NCBI GenBank assembly: GCA_026929865.2
Contig: CM049404.1
Span: 13,662,501 to 13,726,500 of the forward strand
DNA length: 64,000 nt
Direction: 5' to 3'
DNA from: Hyperoplus lanceolatus
Taxonomy: Eukaryota > Chordata > Actinopteri > Uranoscopiformes > Ammodytidae
The position numbers and the translations under genes are program-made. Below are positions 25,601 to 38,106 of the stretch, piece by piece. The first letter of the stretch is position 1, and every line of letters starts with the position of its first letter. The notes below the pieces were generated by a model. That model did no database searches and was not told the DNA's origin. It saw only the letters and a list, made by a program, of their open reading frames with translations.

Positions 25601-28600
25601 ACAGTGATAGTCCTGAACACTGCGCTTCCTCTAATAGAACACAGTCACTTCTTAGCATTTACTCAAGAAATTAAATTCCTCAGCAAAAGGCCCCACTGAT
25701 ATCCCTCCAGAGGATCAAAAATAAATGGGGGATTGGAAGGAGAAATAATGGTGCAATGTGTTTTGAAAAGAGAATGTGCAATATGCAAGCAACGGGAGAA
25801 TATCTGGCAACTGAATTTGGGATTTCTATACTAGCCAGCAGATTCATTGGTATAGATCTTTAGCAGGTTTTTCAAAAATGTTGTGTCTCCATTTAAGTGT
25901 TGCTGTGTGCACTCACCATCTGTTCAAGCTGAGAATAAAGAATCTGAGCTTCCTGTCTTTTGATGTGGGCTCCTTTGTGACCCTTCATACCAATACATTG
26001 TGTTTCGCCCCTCAAGTATAGGACCGCTTGAATCAGCACCATCTCACCCCAGCAATATACATTGTATTGCTAATGGACTTGAGAAATATGCTTAATTGCT
26101 GCAATGTGAGTCTCAAGCTGATTTTTGATGCAGATTTAATGTTCAAATCACTTACTTTAAATAACTGCCTTTTTAAAAATTCAATGAGCTCATTTGGCAC
26201 TGCATCAATGCAGGAGTAATGATGCTCATTAGAACAGCACAGAAATATCATACATCTGTAGTGTTTGATGGAAAAGAAAAATCAAAAGCTTTCAACAGGC
26301 TCTGCACATGTTTAAGTGACTACTTCCTGCTGATAAGCAAGCAGTATATTTTTAACCTGTGGAAATTATGTTAGTCTTGCTGACAGTTTCTATCACTGGA
26401 CTGCTGTTACTATGCGGGAGATGGTGATATTTCATCTGAAATCATAATGAGGTCAAACAACAATATGAACATGGAGTTAAAGAGTCATAAAACCCAAGTG
26501 CGGTGGTTGTGATATGTGAAGTTTTCAACTCATTAGATTTCTTTACATTGCAGTGTGTTGCATACTGTATGCGTAGCCATCGCAGACATGTTAACAAACC
26601 TTTTAAGTCTTCTACTAGTTTTGCTAGAAACATTGAATATGAAAGTGTGAAAGGCACGGGTAACTAAGAGGGGTGGGACTTAGCCAAGGGTCAATTTCAA
26701 CTGATCTCTTTGTCTGTCAGTTTCCTTAAGGGGAAGTGATCCCAACACTGATGTTATAGCTTCTAATTAACTGAATTATACCTGGATTTCATGTATAGTT
26801 AGAGGCTAATCTTAATAGTTACTGTGTGGTTCTCACAGGAACCCCAGAGAGCTAAATGGCAGGCACTTACCAGCGCCTTCAGGCAAACAGTGTATTCCTC
26901 ACCATCCAATTAAGAATCTGAATAAAACGCTGGATGTTATCCAAGGTGAAGCCTCCAGTTAGTGAGTCCCCACAGTATAGTTACACAATGGTCTCCCTAG
27001 CATACTGATTGATCAAACTATTGTGTTGTAGAGAATTTTTATGTGCTCGCTTATTTTCAGCTACTCAATATTTTCACTGTTCTTGTCATTACGACACCTT
27101 ACTCCTGCCAAGAAAAAAAAAGGTTGCTTTCTCCACAGTTTGGCTTGACACTGTGGCTAACTGCAAGACCAATCTGCTGAGTCATGAAGAGATCTTTCAA
27201 CCCATTGTTACTGAGATCAATATGGTAGACTACAGTGAACAATGCAAGCTCCACACAGATGCTCGGGCCAACACTCAAACTCTGATCCACCTCCTTGCAA
27301 GGTATCACCAAAGTCTAATTCATGTTTATTCAACTTTCACCGATTACAACTCTTTACAAGATTCTCTCACATTTCTTCTACAATAGATTATTGCCTAATC
27401 CGCCACGTCTTTAATTTAGTATAAAACTAATGTATTACTCTGAAAGAGGGATCAGGATGCCGAACAAATCACCCTAATTCTTTGAAGCTGAAACTTTACA
27501 AAATACTGTAAGATCCACAAACAGCACGCAAACCTCCACCCCTGTTTTGCTGATTGGCGGATCAAAATGTTTTGCTATATACTGACAGCAGTCTGATTAC
27601 TGGAATATATTTATTGATTATTAACATGCCTACCTTAGTGCATGGTATGAAATGGCCATCATCCATTGACTACATCAAGCAGTGACAGCCAATCACAGCC
27701 ATATAAAGCACTGAGTGAATGCTTGGATCAAGTATGAGTAGTTTAAAACTTTTAGATTGTCAAATATTTGTTAATGTTATCGACTTTAGTTTATGCTTAA
27801 CATTTTCTGCTTAAAATACACCCTTTATTTGAAATCAGGGCTGCCATTGTGCTAAGAATATCCAATAAGTCCAATCAACAGTAAAGTATACAGCGTCATG
27901 GAGAAACTATTTTGTGCTCCCAATTTAATATGTGTTGAGCATGGACTATTTAATTTGGGATATCGATTTGATATTTTTTATGGCGTGAGACGCTTACTTT
28001 AAGGCTTTTTTCACATATTCTCCTAGAGCCACTCAGCCGTGTCCTAATGAAAGATGTACTTAACGGCAGCAGAGAGGACAACGTCGGAACATCTTTTCCA
28101 CATAGCAGCCCAGAGACAAAAGCTACAGACCTCTTCAAAATCACAAATACCTAATATTGTATGTTGTGTTTAGCCTCTTTCACTACTATCTTCTCCTGCC
28201 ATAGAATACTGTTCATTGATATGTATATACCTGTCACACAGTAATGATACAAGCATCTTCACATTAAGAATGGACATTTTTAAGCATGGTTGCACAGCAT
28301 TAGACAGCAGGTGCAAATTGAAAGCAGAGCTTAAGGCTCATCCTGAGGACAATTGTTTTATTCATAAAGATTTGACTGGATAAGCTTGAAATGTCTGTGT
28401 ACTGCTAATCTCTCGGATGTGGAGATTAGTAAAGTATGTCATTTACCCTTAAATCCTGACCGAGTGACCTCCACTTTGCCGCTGCACATGGAAATAATTA
28501 ACTTTGAGACACTTGTATCATCACTGCTGATGTGCGATGGTTACGTACATGTATTCGTCATATAAATAAAGTTACATATTATTCAATGACATGAACACAA

Positions 28601-31600
28601 TGGGTACGATCTACTAATGTAAGGCATTACAGACTGTGGAATTGTAGAACTTAGTGAAAGAGGTTAAAGTCAACATACCAGAAAGCAATTTGCCACACAA
28701 AATGTATCTTTTTTTCCTTTGAGCATCAGGTTTTTTAGCACATTCCAGCTCAGACATGTTAAACTATGCTGCTACTCTATATTTTGTATTTTGGAGTAGC
28801 TCTCTGTTTGACAGAGCTTTCAAAAGTGTATCCCACGCCAAAAGTCTTTATAGATTCAGGAGACTCTTACGCGGAAAGTTTCAGACATTACTGTCAGCAC
28901 AAATGTATTTTTTTGTTCTCGGTGGAAGCAAATCAAAGACATTAGGAGCTGTGTTAAACCACTTTGGCAGTGCTCCCGGCTTCAGTTCACAGTGAAAGTC
29001 CACTGACAACTCTCCCAAACATTGACAGCAATACACTTAAAAAGTGTTGGATGTTTTGTGTGAATGAAAGTATGAGTATAAACTAAAGCTGTGTCAGAAA
29101 TCACTCCCTATGTTCGACCTTGTCCGCTTTAATAACCCTCAACTATTTAATTCGAGGTCAAGAATTTGAAAAATAGTTAAAGTTGGGTTGTTATTTCTAA
29201 TATTATTTCATTGGATGCACTAAGATAATGCTGCACTTTAAGCATTTACCTGAAAATGAAAACTGGGCGGAATCTTTGTCTAAAAAGCCAGCCCTGAACG
29301 TTGTTGCTTGCACTTAACAGTTTTATGTCATGGATGCTCTGAAGTCCCAGCCCCAAAAATAAATGAAAGGCTGGACTCACCCATTTTCTGTAAAACCCCT
29401 TTCAATAATGCAGCTAAGGATATCCAGGCAACATAAGAAAAAGCAGCATTTCATCCAACAATTTCATTGCTATTATTTTGTGTGTCAGGAATATACAGAT
29501 ATAGACTAAAAATAACGTGCTACATCTCAATGACTCACTGTTTTCCTATGCTCCTGCAGCTCTTGGCACTTTGCTGTTTGGATCCATAAGTGCTACTGTC
29601 ATACTTACAGGATACTGGTAAAGGCAGATGTCCCTACATGCTGTATTCTAAATAATGGTCTTATTTATAAAGATGTTGATTAATCGTCATCTGAAGTTTT
29701 CTCTGTGGTATTCAGTGGAGATATTTTAGAGACAGTTACATTTTTAGTTGGAAAAGAGTTAAACTACAGTAGAATTTTTATTTCCTGTATTCCCTTTCTG
29801 GTTGACATTAACTTCCCTGTGCTTTGATTGGAATTATAAGCTTTGTTTTACATTAGAATGGATTATAAGGAAAATAAGTGCTGTGGTTCACGTGGTTTTA
29901 ATTGATAACTGCAGAGAAAATTAAAGTAATTTACATAACATTTTTGCGAACAAAACTTTTCGTGTCCTCCTGTGCCTCAATGTGAGAGCTTGAGGTTTTT
30001 ATTTATATTAGAAAATTCTCTCAATCTTCATTTTAAGATACAATTGGTGCCCATAGTTGTTTATTACCATTTTTGTTGTATTGCTAGTGCTACTATTGTT
30101 GTATTTTCTATCCTATCCTATCCTATCCTACTGGGAAAAGTACCACATTTAAATGTTTAGGGATTAGTACATTTCCTTTAAAAATAATTAAGCTTAATTT
30201 TATTCTACACAGTACATAACAGCAGTTTCACTGATATGGCACTCTACAGGTTTTGCAGTTATGAAAGCCCTGGATGTATGGTGATGTAGAAACCAGCCTT
30301 CACAACTGTTTTTGTCATTGTTCGTTTTATTCAATTGTATGCTCCTGCAAATACATACACAAACATTCACCAAACGCAGTGTGAAACAGTAGCCGGCAGC
30401 CACTTCGGCATTGTTAGGGTTTGCATAAATCTCTGTATCTCTGGAAAAAGAGAACAGACAGGCGATACTAGATAAGAATTAATTTCCCCATTCTTGCAGG
30501 GGTGGGCTGTTTCATTTCAATTTCAACCTTTGTCAAAAATAGGTATCTCATTTTTCATACTTTGCCTCAGCAAAAACTAAACAAAACAAAATAATGTTGC
30601 AGCTGAATTAAATATGTGATGGACCATGGCACTTATTGTCCATCCCCTATTCTAGAGCCACGCTATGCAGTTTCTACACAGGGTTGTTATTCTATTTGTT
30701 AAGCTGTGACAATCATTAATTTGGGTAGTGGCAACTGTGATTAATTATCTCATTACAAATTGAATTATTACTTGCGTTTAACATGCAAATGATCTCGTCG
30801 AAAGGTTGCGAATGGTGTGAGATTTGAACTAAATGACATGTGTGATTAATGAACCAAAATGCACACGTTTGCCACACAACTTTTAAAGGAAGCTGTAGAA
30901 AGTGCAATTAATGCTCAGGTTTGACTGATTGTCCCAGTCGTTGTACTGTACGAGTATCATAAAACCACACTTAAAGTTGAATTTGTGATCAAAAACCATT
31001 GAAACCACATCTCAAGTGACTTATGTTTTATCAAGTCGCTAAGATATGAAAAGCCAGACACTTGTATGAGAGCTCTGGGAGATTCATAAAATATGACTAA
31101 TACATTGAAAAATAAATGAAATGTCTGCTTGTATTTGCAGTTAACACAATGGATATCTCTTTTGTATTCAACATCACTGAACTGGTACCCTCCTCTGTCT
31201 CCTCTCTTTCCCTTGGCAACAGCCATTTTCTCCTGCTATGCTTAAAAAGACATCAATGACTGAAACAGGGACATTCTCAACAGCGCCTTGGGATATGCGT
31301 GTATTTAATATTACTGGGGAAGATTCGGAACAAGTCTTGCACGCTATGTCAGATTCATACTTTATTCATCAATCTAGGCTGATCCTAAACATGTCTTAAA
31401 CATCATGAGGTCAGTCACCCACAAACCATCTACATTATATTGCGATGTCTGTTGTACCTGCATGAAAACCTAAAATTCTTGAGGAAACTTAAATTGAATT
31501 TATTGCAACACTTCACAACAATGACCCCTGCTACTATTGTTTGATGGGGCCACACCATAAGCCGACAATGATGCTGCAGCACTGACTGTTGTTATCCCTG

Positions 31601-32083
31601 TAGGCCAATTCAAAACTTATTTGTATAATTATGTGCCTGACTCATTTGTCTGTATTGCTGATTTATGACCTAGAAGAGATCCAGCCCGAGCCAGTTCATT
31701 AAAGCCTTTGTATTTTGAGCTTCTTGTTTGTTGGCAGTGGCCTTAAACATGATTTTCCAGAGCAAACATTTTTTGACGGACAGCAGTGTTATTGGTAAAA
31801 TCAGTGATAACGCACTGAGAAGATGGAGCTAATTAAAAATAATGAGATCACAACAAATCACATTTTCCTGTGCACACCCCCTAACCTGATGGAAAGTATC
31901 ATGTTAGAAATGAAGAAATGCATCTCCTACACATTTTATCGTGTCATTTACAGTATTTTATTTCAAATGCAGCTTTATGTCATATAATAAACATGAAAAT
32001 GATTCAAGATGAATTATGCTTCTGTGATGAAAATGTAGCAGGTGATATTTTTGCAATACAGTGGATGTAAAATTATACTTTTC
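22606..32083. other. Long repeat-poor non-coding stretch
   Basis: About 9.5 kb of AT-rich sequence, probably within the long upstream intron of the receptor gene. All open frames are short and none has a recognisable domain. Minor items are a TTAATCGATTAATCGATT palindrome near 24101 and a TATCC tandem repeat at 30107-30131. No exon, RNA gene or element with convincing ends was found. Conservation data would be needed to judge regulatory elements. Confidence 0.5.
30107..30131. repeat. TATCC microsatellite
   Basis: Five head-to-tail TATCC-type pentamers. Confidence 0.85.
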
Positions 32084-32087
32084 TTAA

Positions 32088-32699
32088 AGCGGACCTATGA
32101 TGCTTTTTGACTTTTATGACCTATAAACGTTGTTATGATGATTTATAGTCATGCTTAACCATACTAAATTATCAAATAATGACTTACATGCATTTCGACG
32201 TATTCCCTGCTGACCGTCTGGGGTGTCTGTGCAGAGCACTAGACACTATTCTAGCCAGTCGAGAAGTCACGTGTTCAAAGCGGCTTGACGCTTTGTAACT
32301 TCGTGACGTCGCATGTAACTTCGTGAAGTCACCACGCGGATGTTTCCATGTATGGTAATGCTGTCACTTCCCTGTTCGCGTCTGCCTCGCGCCCTTATAG
32401 GTCCATGCTCGCGCTTCCCGCCACTGAAAGTGTTCCAGAAGGAAGGTAACCAATCACAACGGAGTGGGGTTTGCAGGAGGGGGGGGGGGGCGAGCGGAGA
32501 TTGCCGAAGCACAGGCGGAGTGAGCGGAGATGCCCGAAGCACACACACTCAAGTGTTGACAGGACGTGCTGGATCGCCAAAATAAGAGAAAGAGCTTCCC
32601 GAAAATCTACATAGTTTTTTGATGTGATTCGTGTCAGGTTGCTCTATAGCAGTGTAAAACAAGAAATTAAGACCAGAAAAGTAGTATAATAGGTCCTCT
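32088..32699 (-). mobile_element. TTAA-flanked MITE, family 1 copy B
   Basis: This is the reverse-orientation copy of the element at 11715-12275. The left end is AGCGGACCTATGATGC and the inverted right end is AGAGGACCTATTATAC, with TTAA at 32084-32087 and 32700-32703. It carries two local duplications missing from copy A: TGTAACTTCGTGA twice near 32295-32330, and GAGCGGAGAT-CCGAAGCACA twice near 32491-32545. A G-run sits at 32480-32490. Confidence 0.82.
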
Positions 32700-32703
32700 T
32701 TAA

Positions 32704-33063
32704 AGGAGAAGTGATATTTTTTGTTAATATACTATACGTGTTAAATCACTCTATAATCATACAGCAATCACTTAAACAGTGTGCGGAGTTCATAACACAG
32801 GTCTGCCAGTCATTCAGCTTTGCAGTAATTGCCAGTTAAAATGTTGAGTATCCCGCTTGTTTTTTTGTAATAAGGAGACAGAGCGCTATAAAGAGGCAGG
32901 TCTCTGTGCCCGTGAACGATGACTCACTGCTCTCCATCACGGTACTATCTGACGAAGATGGCTGCATGTTCATGTGGTGGTGACATAGGGACGAGGGAGC
33001 GGAATACATACTGCTGTCACTGGCAGGAAGTTAGCTAAAGGGACCATATCACTTACTTCTCCT
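32704..33063. mobile_element. TTAA-type MITE, family 4, abutting copy B
   Basis: The left end AGGAGAAGTGATAT matches the inverted right end AGGAGAAGTAAGTGATAT apart from a small gap. Its left TTAA (32700-32703) is also the right TTAA of the preceding element. The right flank is TTGA (33064-33067), a one-base decay of TTAA. Confidence 0.75.
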
Positions 33064-33067
33064 TTGA

Positions 33068-33879
33068 CATCAGTGACCCATAAGTTTAATAGCTAATGAT
33101 ATCTAATATATGTGGGTCCATTCAGTAAAGAAAAAGGTTGTTATTGTTGTAAGATGAAAAACAAAAAGGCTATTTGTTGGTTTTTGTTTTGGGTTTAGAG
33201 TAAATTTGCTGGTAGCAAATAGCAAGTATTGTGTTTATAACAAAGCAACACATTTGGAGCTTGGAGGGAAGTGATTAACAGTAGAAGCAGTTGTATTGTG
33301 TACTATGTTATAAGTATGTTGGGTGAGTACCTACATTGATTGGATAACACTGGAACAATCGATACTGTTCATCACATGAAAAACGTCTTGTTTATTTTCC
33401 CACTGATACCATCTGTTAATATGAAAAGATTAATGATTCAGAATTTCGCTTTGTAGACCATTTCTCTTATCGTGAATGGGTAGATATATTACAAACTTAA
33501 GTGATTGGGAATTCAAATAAGTATTCCCTGCTGGTGGACCACAAGGGAGCCACTTCCAAAATGACTCATTATCAGCTCCATTTACACAGGAGGTTATTGT
33601 CTCTATTGCGCTGTCCTCTTTTCTCTCAACACGACTTTTTCTGCTTCAGGAATCAAGTCTGGGCAAGAAAAAGTGTAGCCAGGTGGGAGAGCAATACAGA
33701 GACTAAGTTAACATATTCGATAGCATGAAAGAGGAGATGTCAATTAATAATGACTGCTCTTCAAAGGAGCCTGTTACAGAAACACTTTATCCAGTTAAGA
33801 TTTCATACTTTTATGTCCCAACTTTCAAGCGCCTTGATCTTGCCTCTTGCTTTTATATCCATCGCATCCCTGTTTGTTT
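33068..33879. other. Non-coding, nothing recognised
   Basis: No supported gene or repeat boundary. Confidence 0.5.
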
Positions 33880-34110
33880 TCATATGGACGCTCCGTCGAT
33901 GTGACGTCACTTCCGGTGTGCACTGGATTGTGGGTCAGAATCGCCCAAATAGGATGCTGTTTTCAACACTAAAAATCTCGGCTGGATGTAGTAGACATCC
34001 GGTTATTTCTGACCATACTAAATCTGGCCACAACAATCGGGACAACCTAAATCTTTTTTCTACCATACTAAATAATAGATAGTATGGGTATTGGAACGCA
34101 GGGTATATAC
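33880..34110. repeat. Probable interspersed repeat fragment
   Basis: A GC-richer patch with GTGACGTCACTTCCGG, repeated CCATACTAAAT (about 34012 and 34061) and an end-like GTATGGGTATTGGAACGC. This combination looks like fish MITE termini, but I could not define a left end or duplication. Confidence 0.4.
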
Positions 34111-35294
34111 AACACGTGGCTGTTGACAGACACACTGCCCTGCATTTCCCCAAAAAACTAGACAAGTGCATCTTTATTGTGAGCTTAGACCACATAATAG
34201 AATATTTTATTCATCTGGTATTGGAATGCAAAGTATGCAATTCCATTACTGTAAATGCAAGCACTCCAGTGGACACATTTACTCTTGGAAATTGCTAATT
34301 AAAAATGCTAGAATACTGAATTTAACCAAGAAAGTCAGTTTTTTTCATGCCTTCACCATTCATTATTATAGCAGTTACTCAAAATAACTGGCTCTCTCAG
34401 TGGGTGTTAATCCACAAACATGTGAGTAAATAATCCTGTATTTTCTCTTTACATGCACACTGTGGAAAACTGTGCCAGGCTAGGCTATGTGGGTTAGATA
34501 GAGTAGACACACCATTGGGAGGGTGCACATGCAATCGATTATGAAATTGAGTATTGTGACAGTTATAATTTTCAATAGATCTAAAACCTTAAATAACATT
34601 TTATTTAAATGTGGAACACAGTACAAATACTGTGTATTTGAAGTTTGATTTAGCTCATTTCTCTATCTTAAATTTTTACAACTGATCAGGTATGCACAAA
34701 CTAACATACTGCTAAGTATGTGTCTCGGCTCAAATATTTGTCTTTTTCTAAGCAGGATATTACTCATTGAGCTTCCCAGCATGCTTCGGTTGGCCAATTC
34801 TTTCCCCTTCATAACTGGGTGAACATAAGATGTGTGTCAGTGAGCCCGTCCACAGAGGAAAAGGGAATCATTGGGGGGATTGAGTGGCTTATTTCAGATG
34901 GAGGACTAAATAGAAATAGAGGTCAGAAAGACCACCAGTGCCCGGTTGTTTTTGTTTACACAGACAAAATAAAAAGCCAAGCAAAATTGAATCCAGGGAT
35001 TAATGTGAAGACTTGTCCCAAGTGCACAAGGTAAACAAGTGTTGTTGATGTGAAAAGCAGAAATCGCTGCTCACTTTTAGGCTCAAGCACCTCTTAATAA
35101 ACCGTTTCAGCAGGGAAATGCAAACCCCAACAGAAAACTTAAAAGAGAAGGATGGGCTTTGACTTATCCCTGTCAGATGAAAACCAGCCTTTAAAACAGT
35201 GCACAAGGTGTTTCTGTAGTAAATCATTTCCTAAAATAAAATAAAATAATTCACAACAGAATTATACCTGCATGATAACGCAGCACTGAGGTCA
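34111..35294. other. Non-coding, nothing recognised
   Basis: About 1.2 kb without supported features. Confidence 0.5.
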
Positions 35295-35296
35295 TA

Positions 35297-35824
35297 CACT
35301 ATATTGCCAAAAGTATTCACTTGCCCATCCAAAAAATGTAGCCAATACTTTTGGCAGTATAGTGTATTTATTGAGTGGAAAGCGCTTCAGGATACCAAGA
35401 GCTTTTGGACAATTCCATGCTCCCAACTTTGTGGGACCAGTTTGGGGATGGCCCCCTCCTGTTCCAACATGACAATGCACCAGCGCAAAAATCAAGGTCC
35501 ATAAAGACATGAATGACAGAGTTTGGTGTGGATGAACTTGACTGGTCTGCACAGAGTCCTGACCTCAACCTGATAGAATACCTTTGGGATGAATAATAGT
35601 GGAGACTTAGAGCCAGGCCTTCTCGTCCAACATCAGTGTGTGACCTCACAAATGCGCTTCTTGAAGAATGGTCCAAAATTCCCATAAACACACTCCTAAA
35701 ACTTGTGAAAAGCCTTCCTACAAGAGTTGAAGCTGTTTTAGCTGCATAGGACGTCATATTAAACCCTATGGATTAAGAATATGCGAGTCAAGGCAGGTGA
35801 GCCAATACTTTTGGCAATATATTG
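35297..35824 (+). mobile_element. Deleted Tc1-like transposon (528 bp)
   Basis: The left end CACTATATTGCCAAAAGTAT and inverted right end CAATATATTGCCAAAAGTAT are flanked by TA (35295-35296, 35825-35826), the Tc1/mariner target. The inside encodes the C-terminal part of a Tc1 transposase on the plus strand. An extra inverted copy of the terminus sits 15 bp after the left end (35340-35367). Confidence 0.85.
35375..35750 (+). pseudogene. Tc1 transposase C-terminal remnant
   Basis: Plus-strand translation shows, across frame changes and stops, LDWSAQSPDLN followed by LIEYLW (third catalytic region), then RARPSRPTSVCDLTNALLEE and WSKIPINTLLKLV. These match the end of the DDE domain of fish Tc1 transposases. 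The N-terminal DNA-binding domain and first catalytic aspartate are absent, and in-frame stops are present, so it is non-functional. Confidence 0.82.
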
Positions 35825-35826
35825 TA

Positions 35827-37112
35827 TACTCTATAGGATATTTCATGTGCTATTTATGTTGCGATTGGTATATTTTAATTATTATAAATGATAAGGCATT
35901 TAATTGTGTATGGAGCTTTTGAGTCCAAGACAAATGTCCCTAATGGCACAATACAGTATATCGTATTGTATACTGTACAACTGACAAATTGAGGCAGCGT
36001 ACTATATTTTCTGAGTGAATCTCATCAAAGTTTAATATTTACTACATGCTGTATGCTGCAACTTTTAAATCTATAGAGGAACAAAACACTGTTTTGATCT
36101 AATTTAGGTGTGTAAATATGGGAACACTTACTCCAGGCAACTTCCTGCTCCTTTAAGCATTACATTAATTGGGTTTGTTTTGCGATGCAGTAACTGAAAA
36201 CCTTTTGCAATTTGGGAGTTTGTTTAAGAGAGGCTGTATCTCTGCCTGGTGCCTCGGTTAAGTGTACATGTTTCTAGACAATAGGAATGCACTTAATTAC
36301 TTTCTATGTATCCCCACAAGAATTATGACATATTGTATTTTGGAAAACATTAGCGGAATATGCACCAATGTCTGGAAATTAGCATGTTATGGAAGGATAT
36401 TGGTTGCAAGATATGAATTAATACTTATTCCAGTACAAGCTGAACCACGTCCACAACTTCTACTTTTATATCCTCATTTCAGTTAAGAAATGAAAAAATA
36501 AATCATACAAAAAATTATGTTATTATTGAGTAAAGAATGACAGTTGATTTTGATGACCTGCTGTTTACTAGTGTTAAAATCATTAGACTTACTGATACAA
36601 TAATCTGATATTTAATTATTTATCCTTTGGGCACACACAAAATGCCTTATTAAACTTCCCTGAGCTTTCTACATACATTCATTATCTTTAAGTGAAACTT
36701 TGCATCCTTTGTAAGTATAGATGAAAGAATTTTACAGATTTTTGTTGAGGATATAGAAAAATGATGTATCTAAACATGGTAGTCAGAGCTCTATGCCAGG
36801 GCTCCTTGTAGACCATTTTGAACTGAGTCCTATATTGTAGGAGGCATGTTAAGTATTCTTGTGTCCGTTGTGAGGCATGTGATCAATTGTTTGATCAAAA
36901 GCTATCTCTTATTGTAAAAGAGAATGTGAGAGTAAAAATAACACTATTTAAACCGTCTTCTTTACTCACACTGTATTTAAGTACACAATATGTACATGCA
37001 AATTAAAGTACTTGACATGCTTGGTAAAATTATAACTGGTGGAAGTGTAGTCCTTTACTGTGGATTGCAGTGAAGCTGAAATGCTGTACCTCAAGACAAA
37101 AACAGTATCAAC
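35827..37112. other. Non-coding, nothing recognised
   Basis: 1.3 kb of AT-rich sequence between two transposons. Confidence 0.5.
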
Positions 37113-37115
37113 TTA

Positions 37116-38103
37116 TGGCGCTTTTCCACCGCATGGTATCAGCTCGACTCGACTCGCATTTTTGGCGTTTCCACCGCATTTTCATGGTACCTGGTACCTG
37201 CAGCGGCTGCTTTTTTGGTATTGCCTCGTTCTAGGTTCCAAGCGAGCTGAGCTGATGCTAAAAGGTAACGTCGGCAGACGGCCGGCCACTGATGGGCCAG
37301 AGACTATTGTCTGGCCCATCAGTGGCCGGCCGTCTGCCAACGCTTCTGATTGGCCAGAGACTACCGGCTTCATTCTGTTGTTTATTCTCCCCAACTCTCC
37401 GGGACTTTTGAGTATTTACGCCGCGTGCAGCCTTCTCTGGCTCCCTTTCATTTGATTTGCATCACAGATCCGAATTTTTTTTCCATATTTTCGCTAAGCT
37501 CACCCAGTGTTGGTTGTTGGGGAAGTTACTTTTAACATACGAGAGGAGACATGTAGGGCAGCTAGCAGCTAGGCTAATAGTAGCCAGCTGGGACAGACAT
37601 GATAGCGAGCGATTACATTACAAGCCTCGGACTGAACTGATTACCTCAATAAAATATTCAGGCTGAGACACGGCTTGCATTTGGAAACACGTATCCTGAA
37701 ACAAGCACTAAACAGTCAACTTTATCATGCCCGTGTTTACGTGCATAGGGATCGTGACGCATCCCTACAGCTGACTGTGTGGCAGAGTCACACATCGGGA
37801 CAACAACCATCCCTTTTAATGGCCCGTAGCAATATTCTTCTACTTCTTTTAGCAAACAGATACAAGGGGGATATTTCTTAAACATTTTTCATCCGTGTTT
37901 TTGGCGGTTGGTTCAGTTAATAGTGCAACAATTGCTCCTAATTTCTGCTTTGCTCCAGAGTAGGCTTTCAGCCCCTTACGACAACCCCGCCCACGTTCAG
38001 GAGGTACTATTTGCGGTGGAAAACAACCCGTGCTGCTACCAAACCAAGTTGAGTCGAGTCGAGTTGAGTCGAGTCGAGCTAGATGTGCGGTGGAAAAGTG
38101 CCA
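37116..38103. mobile_element. PIF/Harbinger-type non-autonomous element (988 bp)
   Basis: The ends TGGCGCTTTTCCACCGCA and (inverted) TGGCACTTTTCCACCGCA differ at one base. TTA flanks it at 37113-37115 and 38104-38106. Subterminal GAGTC/GACTC pentamer repeats occur at both ends (37144-37160, 38048-38080). No transposase frame. It contains the hairpin at 37273-37338. Confidence 0.85.
37273..37338. repeat. Perfect 29-bp hairpin with 8-nt loop
   Basis: The arms 37273-37301 and 37310-37338 are exact reverse complements (starting GGCAGACGGCCGGCC), separated by GACTATTG. The following GGCCAGAGACTACCGG partly repeats the sequence again. Confidence 0.9.
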
Positions 38104-38106
38104 TTA

